Shown here in pieces: positions 53,717-62,602 of a stretch of DNA of 64,000 bases. The notes beneath the pieces are model-generated. The model worked only from the letters and a program-made list of their open reading frames with translations, was not told the origin of the DNA and did not search any database. The number at the start of each line of letters is the position of its first letter. Position 1 is the stretch's first letter. Source of the DNA: Xylophilus ampelinus (lineage in GTDB: Bacteria; Pseudomonadota; Gammaproteobacteria; Burkholderiales; Burkholderiaceae_C). Both the position numbers and the translations under genes were made by a program. The stretch is taken from contig NZ_CABFMN010000090.1 in the NCBI RefSeq assembly GCF_901875635.1, positions 1 through 64,000 on the forward strand. Reading direction: 5' to 3'.

Positions 53717-55153
53717 TCAGCCCGGCTTGCGCCGCAGTGCGTCCAGCAGCCGCGCCCGCTGCGCGGGGTCGTCGAGCTGCTGCGACAGCAGCTCGTGCAG
53801 GTGCTGCGGCGAGCGCGCTTCGGCCAGCGCCTTCTTCAGCATGACCCTCGCGATGGGCCCCAGCTCGCGCGAAAGCGCTAGGCGCGCATGCTCGACCACC
53901 TCGGCGCCGATGGGGGCCTGCACCGCCGCGGGCGCCACGGCCGCACCGCCGGAGCCGAAGCCCGCACTGCCGCCGGTGGACCGCGCCGCGCTGCCGACAC
54001 CGCTGCCGGGCCCGCCGAGCAGCGTGATGAAGCGCGCCCGGTCGGCCGCATCGGGAATGTGCTGGCTCAGCGCGTCCTGCAGGGCACCCAGGTCGGTGGC
54101 GGTGCGTGCCGCCTCGCGCACCAGCACGCGCGCCATCGGGCCCATGAAGCGCGTGAGGGCTGCCTCCATGGGCGCGAGGCTGGCCGCGTCCCATCGCGAA
54201 GGCGCGGCCGAACCCGGCCGGCTGGCGGCGCCCGAGGCCGCATGCCCGTCGGCCCGCCGCAGCGGCAGGCGCAGCGAGGCGACCACGGTCGCGTCATCGG
54301 CGGCCGTGCCGACGTGCAGCGCGCTGCGCTCGGCCAGCGCATCGCGGAACTCCTGCGCACTGGCAAAGCGCGACTGCGGCGCCTTGGCCAGGGCGCGCGC
54401 CACGATCGGGTCGAAGGACGCGGACACCGACAGGCCCGGGATCTGCGAGGGCGGCTCGGGCTCCTTGTTCAGCACCCGGTACATCACGGCCTCGGCCGAC
54501 TCGGCCGCGAAGGGCGAGCGGCCGGTGAGCATGCGATACAGCAGCACGCCGGCGGCGAAGATGTCGATGCGGTGGTCGATCGCCTCGCCCAGGTACTGCT
54601 CCGGCGCCATGTAGCCCGGCGTGCCGATGGTGGCGGCCACCTGAGTGAGCGCCGCCGACTCGATGCGCGCAATGCCGAAGTCCGTCACCTTGAGCAGCCC
54701 GTCGGTGGTGACGACCAGGTTGGCCGGCTTGATGTCGCGGTGCCACACACCGACGCGGTGCGCGCAGGTCAGTGCATCCAGCAGTTGCTGCATGAAGCGG
54801 ATGGCGGTGCCCTCGGGCAGGCGCGGCGTGGCGCCCAGCACCTGCGCCAGGTCGCGCCCCTGCACGTACTCCATGGCGATGAAGGCGGTGGTGTCGTCTT
54901 CGCCGTATTCGTAGATGGCGACGATGCCGGGGTGCGACAGCCGTCCCACCGCCTTGGCTTCATTGCGAAAGCGCGCCGCCAGGTCGATGCCGCCGTCGGC
55001 CTGCAGCAGGGCCTTGCGGATGGTCTTGATCGCCACCGGCCGGTCGATGCCGGGGTCGTGGCCCTGGTAGACCACGCCCATGGCGCCCTCGCCCAGCACC
55101 TGGACGATGTCGTATTTGCCAAGCCTCCGGGGGTGCTCCATAGGCACGGCCAT
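53717..55153 (-). CDS. Ser/Thr protein kinase with duplicated C-terminal domain
   Basis: 478 residues. An intact Hanks-type kinase domain spans ~13-275: LGEGAMGVVY, Lys43, HRDIKPAN with Asp140, and DFG at 158-160. No membrane helix is visible. After a linker come two related ~55-residue helical units (about 325-379 and 419-474), both built on a GPxARVLVREA / GPIARVMLKKA core followed by an L-x2-LS-x-x-I/L-x-D pattern. The family of this tail is perhaps DUF8082. It probably binds a partner or regulates the kinase. It follows the heme sensor and FecR-like genes on the same strand. Starts at 55153 and 55141 are possible. Confidence 0.92.
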   Translation of the reverse strand: MAVPMEHPRRLGKYDIVQVLGEGAMGVVYQGHDPGIDRPVAIKTIRKALLQADGGIDLAARFRNEAKAVGRLSHPGIVAIYEYGEDDTTAFIAMEYVQGRDLAQVLGATPRLPEGTAIRFMQQLLDALTCAHRVGVWHRDIKPANLVVTTDGLLKVTDFGIARIESAALTQVAATIGTPGYMAPEQYLGEAIDHRIDIFAAGVLLYRMLTGRSPFAAESAEAVMYRVLNKEPEPPSQIPGLSVSASFDPIVARALAKAPQSRFASAQEFRDALAERSALHVGTAADDATVVASLRLPLRRADGHAASGAASRPGSAAPSRWDAASLAPMEAALTRFMGPMARVLVREAARTATDLGALQDALSQHIPDAADRARFITLLGGPGSGVGSAARSTGGSAGFGSGGAAVAPAAVQAPIGAEVVEHARLALSRELGPIARVMLKKALAEARSPQHLHELLSQQLDDPAQRARLLDALRRKPG

Positions 55154-55273
55154 TTCGATCTACGGCAAGGCCGGCGTATCGCCGGCGATGCACGCATGCG
55201 CACGATGCCGACGGCCGCGGAGCAGGCCACGCGGGAACATCCGCGGAACCGGCTCTGCCGGGCCGCTGGATGT

Positions 55274-55322
55274 GCCCCTCTTCGCGCAGCGGAAGGGGGG
55301 AGCGGCGACGCCGCTTGGGGGG
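55274..55322. repeat. GC-rich palindromic element upstream of the kinase gene
   Basis: It contains the perfect inverted repeat AGCGGCG-A-CGCCGCT (55301-55315), flanked by C-rich (CCCCTCTTCGCG) and G-rich runs. It resembles short extragenic palindromes common in Comamonadaceae. It lies in the 179-base gap between the heme sensor and kinase genes, both minus strand. Confidence 0.55.
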
Positions 55323-55332
55323 ATGCTCCGAA

Positions 55333-56205
55333 TCATGCGTCCAGCAGCTTCATGGCGTGCACGAGGCTCTTGCGCATGCGCGCGAAGGAGTCGGACAGCA
55401 CGCCGATCTCGTCCTTCGACCGCACGTTGAACTCCGGCGCATCCAGCTCGCCCATGCTCACCCGGTCGGTCAGGGCCGACAGGCGCGTCACGGGCTGGAT
55501 CACGAGCTTCCAGAGCATGAGGTTGAGCGTCAGGCCGATCAGCACGAACACGCCGGCCAGCGAGCCCATGACGACGCCGAAGGCCTTGTCGGCGCGCTCG
55601 AAGGGCACGGACATGGGCACCGACACCACCTGCGCGCCGAGCACCTCGTTGAGCTTCCAACCGAAGCCGTTCGAGGGGCCGTACTTCTCGATCATCGGCG
55701 CCGGCGCGGCGCCCGGCGTGCTGTGGCAGCTCAGGCAGGCCGGGTTGGTGATGCGGATGGGCCGGGCGATGTACATGGCCGGGCCCGAGGCGGTCTCGCG
55801 CCGGCCGATGAACTCGCCGAGCTCCGACTCCTTGGCAAACTTGGCGATCACGTCCTCCTCCCAGTCCTGCGCACGGTCGCGCGGGTTGGTGGGGTTGAGC
55901 ATGGCCGGCTTGTACGAGTACTCGGGGTGCTTGTTGCGCAGCGCGTTGACCATCTCGGTGGACGAATACGCCGGCACCGACTGCGGCAGGAAGGTGTACT
56001 TCATCTGCGTCTGCAGCAACGGCTGGATCTGCGTGGCCGTGTAGGTGCTGACGGCGGCGGCGCTTTCCATGATGAGGCGTGCACGGTCCAGCACCTCCTC
56101 GTGCGCGCCCTGCTGCAACATGTTGCGGGCCAGGTAGCCCGCGCCGGCCAGCCCCAGTGCGAAGACCAGCAGGAAAGCCAGGTTGAACTTGAGCAGCAGC
56201 TTCAT
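55333..56205 (-). CDS. Membrane sensor with c-type heme-binding (DUF3365) and HAMP domains
   Basis: 290 residues. There is an N-terminal membrane helix (6-26) and a periplasmic DUF3365/Tll0287-like domain with a CxxCH heme site (Cys157, Cys160, His161). A second helix (~205-235) is followed by a HAMP domain (PVTRLSALTDRVSMGELD). No kinase or cyclase output follows; the protein ends about 25 residues after HAMP. It would sense redox or a gas through heme and signal by direct contact, perhaps to the kinase encoded next. The start at 56205 lacks a strong ribosome site. It lies 15 bases after the FecR-like gene. Confidence 0.88.
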   Translation of the reverse strand: MKLLLKFNLAFLLVFALGLAGAGYLARNMLQQGAHEEVLDRARLIMESAAAVSTYTATQIQPLLQTQMKYTFLPQSVPAYSSTEMVNALRNKHPEYSYKPAMLNPTNPRDRAQDWEEDVIAKFAKESELGEFIGRRETASGPAMYIARPIRITNPACLSCHSTPGAAPAPMIEKYGPSNGFGWKLNEVLGAQVVSVPMSVPFERADKAFGVVMGSLAGVFVLIGLTLNLMLWKLVIQPVTRLSALTDRVSMGELDAPEFNVRSKDEIGVLSDSFARMRKSLVHAMKLLDA

Positions 56206-56220
56206 CGGGAGGGCTCGGAG

Positions 56221-57153
56221 TCAGTAGGTGGACGTGGCCGGCCGGGTCGCGCCCGAAGCCGGGACGGCGGGCGGCCGCTTGGGCAGGTATTTCTCGGGAA
56301 AGACGATGCGGTCCCACTCCGGATGGTTGCGCATGTGGGCGACAAGGCCGGCACGGAAGTCGGGCCGGCGGGCCAGCGCCCGCCAGCGCGCGGCGAAGTG
56401 GCTGCGCAGCGCGGGCTCGGCCGCCAGCCAGGCGGCCACGTCGTCGTAGGCCAGGTCGGCCGTGCGCTTGGGCGCCACCTCGCGGTCCTTGAACTGTGCT
56501 GCGCGCGACGGCAGCGGGTCGAGAAAGCTGCGCGGCACGGTCTGGATGAAGGCCGGCACGGGCCGCGCCTTCACGGCGGCCTTGTCGCTGCCCAGGCGCG
56601 AGAAGAACTCGCCGGCCTTGAGCCGCACCGGCTCCGGCGCCTTGGGGATGCGTTCCTGCACGCTGGCCGCGCCGGCCTCGCAGAACAGCTGCAGTCCGGC
56701 CGGCTCGCTCGACACGACCTGCTGGCCGCTGGTGTCCGACAGGGCATAGGCCGGGGTGAGGACGGTCGGCGCCAGGTTCGGCTTCTCGCCGGCCGGCGTG
56801 ATCAGCTTGAACCAGCCATTGAGAACGTAGAGCCGGGACGCCTGGGCCGTGGTGCCCTTGGCCGCCAGCCGCGGCGCCACCAGCGCGCGCGTGGCTGGGC
56901 CGAGATCGACGATGGTGCCGTCGGCGAATTCCAGGCGCAGCAGCCGGGACTGGGCGCCGGTTTCCACGATGTCACCGCTGTCGAGCCGCACGCCTTCGGC
57001 CACGGCGAAACGGCCGCTCTCGCGCAGCAGCGTGGCCTCGCCGTCCAGGATGGACGCGAGGACGGGCACCTGCGCCGCATGGGCGGCCAGGGCCCCGGCC
57101 AACCCGCACAGGGCGGCCAGGAACAATGAGATGCACTTCACCGCCGGGAACAC
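56221..57153 (-). CDS. Exported FecR-like domain protein
   Basis: 310 residues. A signal peptide (residues ~8-26, ending AHAAQ) is followed by a FecR-type beta domain (GVRLDSGDIVETGAQSRLLRLEF in outline, then DGTIVDLGPATRALV). A C-terminal Pro/Arg-rich region of ~140 residues has no recognised fold. In other bacteria FecR-like exported proteins pair with kinases or sigma systems in envelope signalling. The start appears to be GTG at 57153; a second GTG at 57141 is also possible. First gene of the three-gene signalling set. Confidence 0.75.
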   Translation of the reverse strand: MFPAVKCISLFLAALCGLAGALAAHAAQVPVLASILDGEATLLRESGRFAVAEGVRLDSGDIVETGAQSRLLRLEFADGTIVDLGPATRALVAPRLAAKGTTAQASRLYVLNGWFKLITPAGEKPNLAPTVLTPAYALSDTSGQQVVSSEPAGLQLFCEAGAASVQERIPKAPEPVRLKAGEFFSRLGSDKAAVKARPVPAFIQTVPRSFLDPLPSRAAQFKDREVAPKRTADLAYDDVAAWLAAEPALRSHFAARWRALARRPDFRAGLVAHMRNHPEWDRIVFPEKYLPKRPPAVPASGATRPATSTY

Positions 57154-57231
57154 TCCAGATCTAGAGATCCGGATCGTGCTCCGTAACGAAGTGTGAGGGC
57201 ATCGGCCTCACGGCCTATGCAACGCGGCCGA

Positions 57232-57250
57232 GGGGCGGCCGGACCGCCCC
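57232..57250. terminator. GC-rich hairpin after dadA
   Basis: GGGGCGG, five-base loop, CCGCCCC: a perfect 7-bp stem just beyond the dadA stop codon and upstream of the FecR-like gene. No T-run on either strand, so it is a weak candidate terminator, or a 3'-end stabiliser of the dadA mRNA. Confidence 0.35.
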
Positions 57251-57254
57251 TGAA

Positions 57255-58562
57255 TCAGGCGTGCGCGGGGCGCAGGGCGCTGGCGGCCGCGGCGGGTCGG
57301 CGCGCATAGCGGTCCATCGCCAGGCCGTCCGTCCGGATCTCCGGGCGCTGCCCGGTGACGAGATCCGACACCAGCTTGCCGCTGCCGCAAGCCATGGTCC
57401 AGCCCAGCGTGCCGTGTCCGGTGTTGAGGAACAGGTTGGCCAACGGCGTCGCGCCGACGATGGGTGTGCTGTCCGGCGTCATGGGGCGCAGGCCGGTCCA
57501 GAAGCTGGCGGCCGGCAGGTCGCCGCCCGGGAACAGCTCGCCGACCACCTTCTCCAGGGTGGCGCGGCGGGCCGGGTTCAGGCGCAGGTCGAATCCGCCC
57601 AGCTCGGCCATGCCGCCGACGCGGATGCGGTCGTCGAATCGTGTGACAGCGATCTTGTAGGTTTCGTCCAGCACGGTGGACTGCGGTGCCAGCGCGGCGT
57701 CGACCAGCGGGACGGTGAGCGAGTAGCCCTTGACCGGGTACACCGGGATGTCGAGCCCGATGGCGGCCAGCGCGGCGCGCGAATAGCTGCCGAAGGCCAT
57801 CACGTAGCGGTCGGCGGTGAGCACCTCGCCGGCGCCGTCCTGGCTGACGCGCACGCCGCGCACGGCGCCGCCTTCGGTCAGCAGCTCTTCCACGCGCACG
57901 CCGAAGCGGAACTGCACGCCCAGGCCCTTGGCCATCTCGGCCAGGCGGCGGGTGAACAGGTGGCAGTCGCCCGTCTCGTCATTGGGCAAGCGCAGGCCGC
58001 CGACCAGTGCGCCGCCGGTGCGGGCCAGCGCGGGCTCGACGCGGGCCAGGCCTTCGCGGTCGAGCAGTTCGAAGGGCACGCCGCATTCCTGCAGCACGGC
58101 GATGTCGCGCTGCACGCCCTCCATCTGCTGCTGCGTGCGGAAGACCTGCAGCGTGCCACCGGTTCGCTGTTCGTAGTCCAGGCCCGTCTCGGCGCGCAGG
58201 GCGCGCAGGCAGTCGCGGCTGTACTCGGCCACGCGCATCATGCGTTCCTTGTTGACCACATAGCGCTCCGGCGAGCAGTTGCGCAGCATCTGCGCCATCC
58301 AGCGCAGCTGGAACAGCGAGCCGTCGGCGCGGATGGCCAGCGGCGCGTGCTTCTGGAACATCCACTTCAGGGCCTTGAGCGGAATGCCGGGCGCGGCCCA
58401 GGGCGTGGAGTAGCCGGGCGACACCTGGCCGGCGTTGCCGAAGCTGGTTTCCTGCGCGGCGCCGTCCTGGCGGTCGAGCACCGTGACGCTCGCACCGGAC
58501 TTGGCCAGGTACCAGGCCGTGGTGACACCGATGACGCCGCCGCCGAGAACGATCACTTTCAT
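57255..58562 (-). CDS. dadA: D-amino acid dehydrogenase small subunit
   Basis: A 435-residue membrane-associated flavoenzyme that oxidises D-amino acids, mainly D-alanine, and passes electrons to the respiratory chain. [20 protein letters not shown] is the FAD site. [25 protein letters not shown] in outline and the C-terminal [20 protein letters not shown] confirm DadA. Length fits the family (about 432). Divergent from an Lrp-type regulator over a 154-base spacer with two dyads. No dadX racemase is adjacent. Confidence 0.95.
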   Translation of the reverse strand: MKVIVLGGGVIGVTTAWYLAKSGASVTVLDRQDGAAQETSFGNAGQVSPGYSTPWAAPGIPLKALKWMFQKHAPLAIRADGSLFQLRWMAQMLRNCSPERYVVNKERMMRVAEYSRDCLRALRAETGLDYEQRTGGTLQVFRTQQQMEGVQRDIAVLQECGVPFELLDREGLARVEPALARTGGALVGGLRLPNDETGDCHLFTRRLAEMAKGLGVQFRFGVRVEELLTEGGAVRGVRVSQDGAGEVLTADRYVMAFGSYSRAALAAIGLDIPVYPVKGYSLTVPLVDAALAPQSTVLDETYKIAVTRFDDRIRVGGMAELGGFDLRLNPARRATLEKVVGELFPGGDLPAASFWTGLRPMTPDSTPIVGATPLANLFLNTGHGTLGWTMACGSGKLVSDLVTGQRPEIRTDGLAMDRYARRPAAAASALRPAHA

Positions 58563-58610
58563 GGCAAATCCGCTGCAAGGATGGAATGGCGAGACTGTAG
58601 AAAAAGTCGA

Positions 58611-58649
58611 CCAGAACATTTGCTGGTTATTCTGGTGAATTGCAGCAAA
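58611..58649. promoter_or_regulatory. Overlapping dyads between dadA and lrp-type gene
   Basis: CCAGAA, 13 bases, TTCTGG (58611-58635) overlaps TTTGCTG, 17 bases, CAGCAAA (58619-58649), in an AT-rich core of the divergent spacer. Lrp proteins bind degenerate AT-rich dyads and commonly control dadA, so this is the likely operator region. Confidence 0.45.
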
Positions 58650-58716
58650 ATCCACTGTCCAAATCAGTGCAAAGCGGGCATACCGCCCGGAAGAGCACCG
58701 CTTTCCAGGCCATGCC

Positions 58717-59196
58717 ATGACCGTTGCCAGTCTCGACCGCACCGACCGACGCATCCTCGACATCCTCCAGCGCGAGGGCCGCATCGCCATCACCGAACTC
58801 GCCCAGCGCGTGGGCCTGTCGACCTCGCCCTGCTCCGAGCGCGTGAAGCGGCTGGAGAAAACCGGCGTCATCACCGGCTACCACGCCCGCGTGTCGCCCG
58901 AGGCGGTCGGCAAGACGCTCCTGGTCTTCGTCGAGATCAAGCTGTCGGCCAAGTCGGGCGAGGTCTTCGACAAGGTGCGCAACGAGCTGCTGCACATGCC
59001 CGAGGTGCTCGAATGCCACCTGGTGTCGGGCGACTTCGACTACCTCGTGAAGGCCCGCCTGCGCGGCATGGGCGAATACCGCCATCTGCTGGGCAACATC
59101 CTGCAGAAGATGCCCGCATCGGCGGCCGCCGACTCGCGCAGCTACGTGGTGATGGAAGAGATCAAGGAGACGCTGGCGCTGCCGCTGGACCGCTGA
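58717..59196 (+). CDS. Lrp/AsnC-family regulator
   Basis: 159 residues. N-terminal helix-turn-helix ([42 protein letters not shown] in outline), then a RAM ligand domain with [19 protein letters not shown]. It matches the Lrp subgroup that activates D- and L-alanine catabolism (sometimes called BkdR or DadR). Divergent from dadA. The stop lies nine bases from the end of the convergent sensor kinase gene. Confidence 0.93.
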   Translation: MTVASLDRTDRRILDILQREGRIAITELAQRVGLSTSPCSERVKRLEKTGVITGYHARVSPEAVGKTLLVFVEIKLSAKSGEVFDKVRNELLHMPEVLECHLVSGDFDYLVKARLRGMGEYRHLLGNILQKMPASAAADSRSYVVMEEIKETLALPLDR

Positions 59197-59205
59197 GCGG
59201 CGTGC

Positions 59206-60611
59206 TCAGGCGGGCGCCAGCGGCAGGTGCAGGTCGAAACGCGCGCCGCCGCCGGGCTCGTTGCCGGCCGTGAGGCTCGCCCCGTGCGCCTGCATCACGG
59301 CCTGCGCCAGCGACAGGCCCAGCCCCAGCCCCGACGCCGCCTCGCGGGCGCGGGCGCCGCGGTAGAAGCGCTCGAACAGGTGCGGCAGTTCGCCCGCGTC
59401 GATGCCGGGCCCTGCGTCGGCCACACGCACGATGGCCCGCTGCGCCGGCAGGTCGGCCAGCAGGTTGACCGACACGGCGCTGCCGGCCGGGGAGTACTTG
59501 ATGGCGTTGTCCAGCAGGTTGGTCAGCGCCAGTTGCACCGCGACGCGCGCCGACACCGCGACCACCCCGCGTTCGCCGGCCAGCGACAGGCGCACGCCGC
59601 GCTGCTGTGCCACCGGCTCCATGCGCCGCAGCGTTTCCTCCACCAGTTGGCGAAGCGGCAGGCGCTCGAGCTCGCCGCGTTCCTGGCCGGCATCCAGGCG
59701 TGCCAGCACCAGCAGCTCTTCCACCAGCAAGGTGAGCGACTCCACCTCGTCGAGCGCCGAGCGCAGCGTGTCGACATACGCCGCCGCATCGCGGGGGCGG
59801 CGCAGCGCGATCTCCAGCTCGGCGCGCAGCCGCGACAGCGGCGAGCGCAGTTCGTGCGAGGCGTCGGCCGTGAAATTCCGCTGTGCCTCGATGCCGTGCT
59901 CCAGCCGGTCGAGCATGTCGTTGAGCGTGTCGACCAGGCGCCCGATCTCGTCGGGCGTGCCGGGATGCGGCAGCCGCCCGGCCAGGTTGCGCTGCCCGAT
60001 GCGCCGGGCTTCGTCGACGATGTCGTCGATGGCGCCGAACACGCGCCGCGTCAGCAGCTCGCCCGCAATGCCCAGGGCCAGCATGAGCACCAGTGCGAGC
60101 AGCACCAGCATCACGCCGGCGCTGGTCACCGCATGGTTCACGTCGTCCAGCGACGCTGCGACCTGCACGGCCAGCACGTCGGGCCGGTTGGGCACCGACA
60201 CCGACACCATGCGGGTGGGCTCGCCCGCATAGCGCTGCAACAGCGTGAACACCGGGCCGCCCGCGGCCAGGCGCTCGCGCAGGTCCGCCGGCACCGGCAG
60301 CGAACCGGTGCCCAGGTTGGCGCTGCGGGCAGCCACGGCGCCGTCGCTGTCGACGATCTGCACCAGGCGATCGACCCGCGCGTAGGTCGGGGTGCGGGCG
60401 CGAGGCGTCTCGTGGACCACCAGCCCCGAGCCGGGTTCGGACATCGCCAGCAGCCCGGCCTCGACCTCGGCCAGTGCGAACAGCGCATCGTCCAGCTCGC
60501 CGCGCAGGTTCTTGGAGAAGGCCCAGGTGCCCACCGCCACGGCCACCGCCATCACCAGCGCGACGACCAGGAAGTGCACCAGCGCCAGCCGGCGCCGAAA
60601 GCTCAGCACCT

Positions 60612-60615
<4 letters not shown>
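59206..60615 (-). CDS. Two-component sensor histidine kinase
   Basis: 469 residues. Membrane helix ~11-30, a periplasmic sensor domain of ~140 residues, second helix ~175-200, HAMP, HisKA with His254 in DASHELRSP, and HATPase (NLLDNAIKYSP, DAGPGID, GLGLGLSLAQ). The layout is that of QseC/TctE-like kinases. The start codon overlaps the stop of the response regulator gene by four bases (ATGA). The signal is unknown. Confidence 0.95.
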
Positions 60616-61289
<674 letters not shown>

Positions 61290-61351
61290 GGAAAGAGGCC
61301 ACGAAGCGGGAGGACGGGGCGGAAAGTATGCCCGGTCGACGGCTGTGCGGG

Positions 61352-61394
61352 CCTGAAGAACTCTTCAGGATTTCTTGGGACTTTCTTCAGGGTC
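61352..61394. promoter_or_regulatory. Three phased 11-bp direct repeats plus one inverted half-site
   Basis: Three consecutive 11-mers begin with TCTT: TCTTCAGGATT (61362-61372), TCTTGGGACTT (61373-61383) and TCTTCAGGGTC (61384-61394). A reversed half-site CCTGAAGA lies at 61352-61359, forming a palindrome with the first repeat. 11-bp phasing on one face of the helix is the classic arrangement for OmpR/PhoB regulators. It sits between the response regulator and hydrolase genes. Confidence 0.65.
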
Positions 61395-61453
61395 GCCTGG
61401 GTAAGGTCCGGGCTCCAACAGCTCATCCCGACGGCGCGGCACTCCTGGCTTCC

Positions 61454-62371
61454 ATGATCGAATCGTCCCTTTCCGCCCATCGTCCGGCCCTCTCGGGCGC
61501 GGTCCTGCTGCTGCCGGGTCTGTGCAGCACCGCCGACGAGCTGCTGCACCTGCAATCGGCCCTGCGCCGTGCGGGCTGGGCCTTCAGCACGCCGCACATC
61601 GAGGGCTACTCCTTCGATGCCTCGCGCCAGCGCCAGGTCGCCGGCCGCTTCTCCGACTGGGTCGAGCGCGTCTGCGACGAGTTCCTGGCGCTGCGCCGCG
61701 AGTACGGCACGGTGCTGCTCGCGGGTATCTCGGCCGGGGCCTCGCTGGCGCTGGCCGCCGTCGCCCGGCTCGGCCTGAGTGCCGACGGCCTGGTGCTGAT
61801 GTCGACCACGCTGCGCATGGACGGCTGGTCGGCCAGGCGCGGCGGCTGGCTGCTGCCGCTGGCGCTCTACACCCCGCTCGGCCGCCTGTGGCGCTACCGC
61901 GAGCGCACGCCCTACGGCGTGAAGAACGAGCGCGTGCGCGCCTGGATCGAGCAGGAACTCAAGCAGCGCCGCATCTCGCGCGCCGGCTGCGCCGCCATCG
62001 GCGTGGGCCACCTGCGCGAATACGACCGCCTGCGCCGCGCCGTGCGCCGCAGCCTCTCGCAGATCCGCTGCCCGGTGTTGGCGCTGCATGCGCGCCACGA
62101 CGAGGTGGCCAGCCTGTCGAACGTCGAGCTGCTGGCCCGTGGCCTCACGCAGGCATCACTGCATACCGTGGTGCTGGAGAACAGCTACCACATGATCTCG
62201 ATCGACAACGACCGCCGCCAGGTGGCCCAGGAAACGATCGACTTCGCCCGCGCGGTGGCCGAAGGCCACCGCTCTCCCTCCCCCCGTCGAAAGCTGAGGC
62301 CATGTCCACACCCACCTTCGCCACCGTTTCCCGCATCGTGCAGGACGAGCACGCCTGCGACCCGGCCCTGA
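61454..62371 (+). CDS. Alpha/beta hydrolase (carboxylesterase/thioesterase-like)
   Basis: 305 residues with an intact catalytic triad: Ser93 in AGISAGAS, Asp216 in LHARHDEVAS and His246 in NSYHMIS. The N-terminal AVLLLPGLCSTADELLHLQSAL fits carboxylesterase-like lipid hydrolases. Its last ~23 codons overlap the acyl carrier protein gene by 70 bases in another frame; the tail is Pro/Arg-rich and looks unselected, so the functional protein may effectively end near residue 275. With an ACP and a ketosynthase downstream, it could be an editing or releasing thioesterase. Confidence 0.88.
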   Translation: MIESSLSAHRPALSGAVLLLPGLCSTADELLHLQSALRRAGWAFSTPHIEGYSFDASRQRQVAGRFSDWVERVCDEFLALRREYGTVLLAGISAGASLALAAVARLGLSADGLVLMSTTLRMDGWSARRGGWLLPLALYTPLGRLWRYRERTPYGVKNERVRAWIEQELKQRRISRAGCAAIGVGHLREYDRLRRAVRRSLSQIRCPVLALHARHDEVASLSNVELLARGLTQASLHTVVLENSYHMISIDNDRRQVAQETIDFARAVAEGHRSPSPRRKLRPCPHPPSPPFPASCRTSTPATRP

Positions 62372-62592
62372 TCCGCCGCGACGTGCCCCTGGCCGACCTG
62401 GGCCTGGACTCGCTGGCCCTGATGGAATTCATCTTCTCGGTCGAGGATGCCTTCCACCTGCGCCTGCCCGAGGACAAGCTCGACCCGCGCGAAGCGGGCA
62501 TCACGCTGGGTGACCTGTGCGACGCGATCGACGCGCGCCTGGCCGAGGAGCAGGCCGAAGGCGCTGCGAGTGCGGCGCCCGCGCATGCCTGA
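62302..62592 (+). CDS. Acyl carrier protein
   Basis: 96 residues, longer than FabD-pathway AcpP by a C-terminal acidic/Ala tail. The phosphopantetheine serine is Ser37 in DLGLDSLALMEF, followed by helix III with VEDAFHLRLPEDKLD. It carries growing acyl chains for the ketosynthase encoded next. GAGG sits close (3 bases) to the ATG at 62302, inside the hydrolase gene. It is clearly a specialised ACP because it lies with a lone ketosynthase rather than in the fab cluster. Confidence 0.93.
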   Translation: MSTPTFATVSRIVQDEHACDPALIRRDVPLADLGLDSLALMEFIFSVEDAFHLRLPEDKLDPREAGITLGDLCDAIDARLAEEQAEGAASAAPAHA

Positions 62593-62602
62593 GCGTCGCG
62601 CG

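Noticed and set aside
57232..57250. Confident intrinsic terminator for dadA
   Set aside because: The stem is perfect but no T-run follows on either strand, so it is listed only as a weak candidate.
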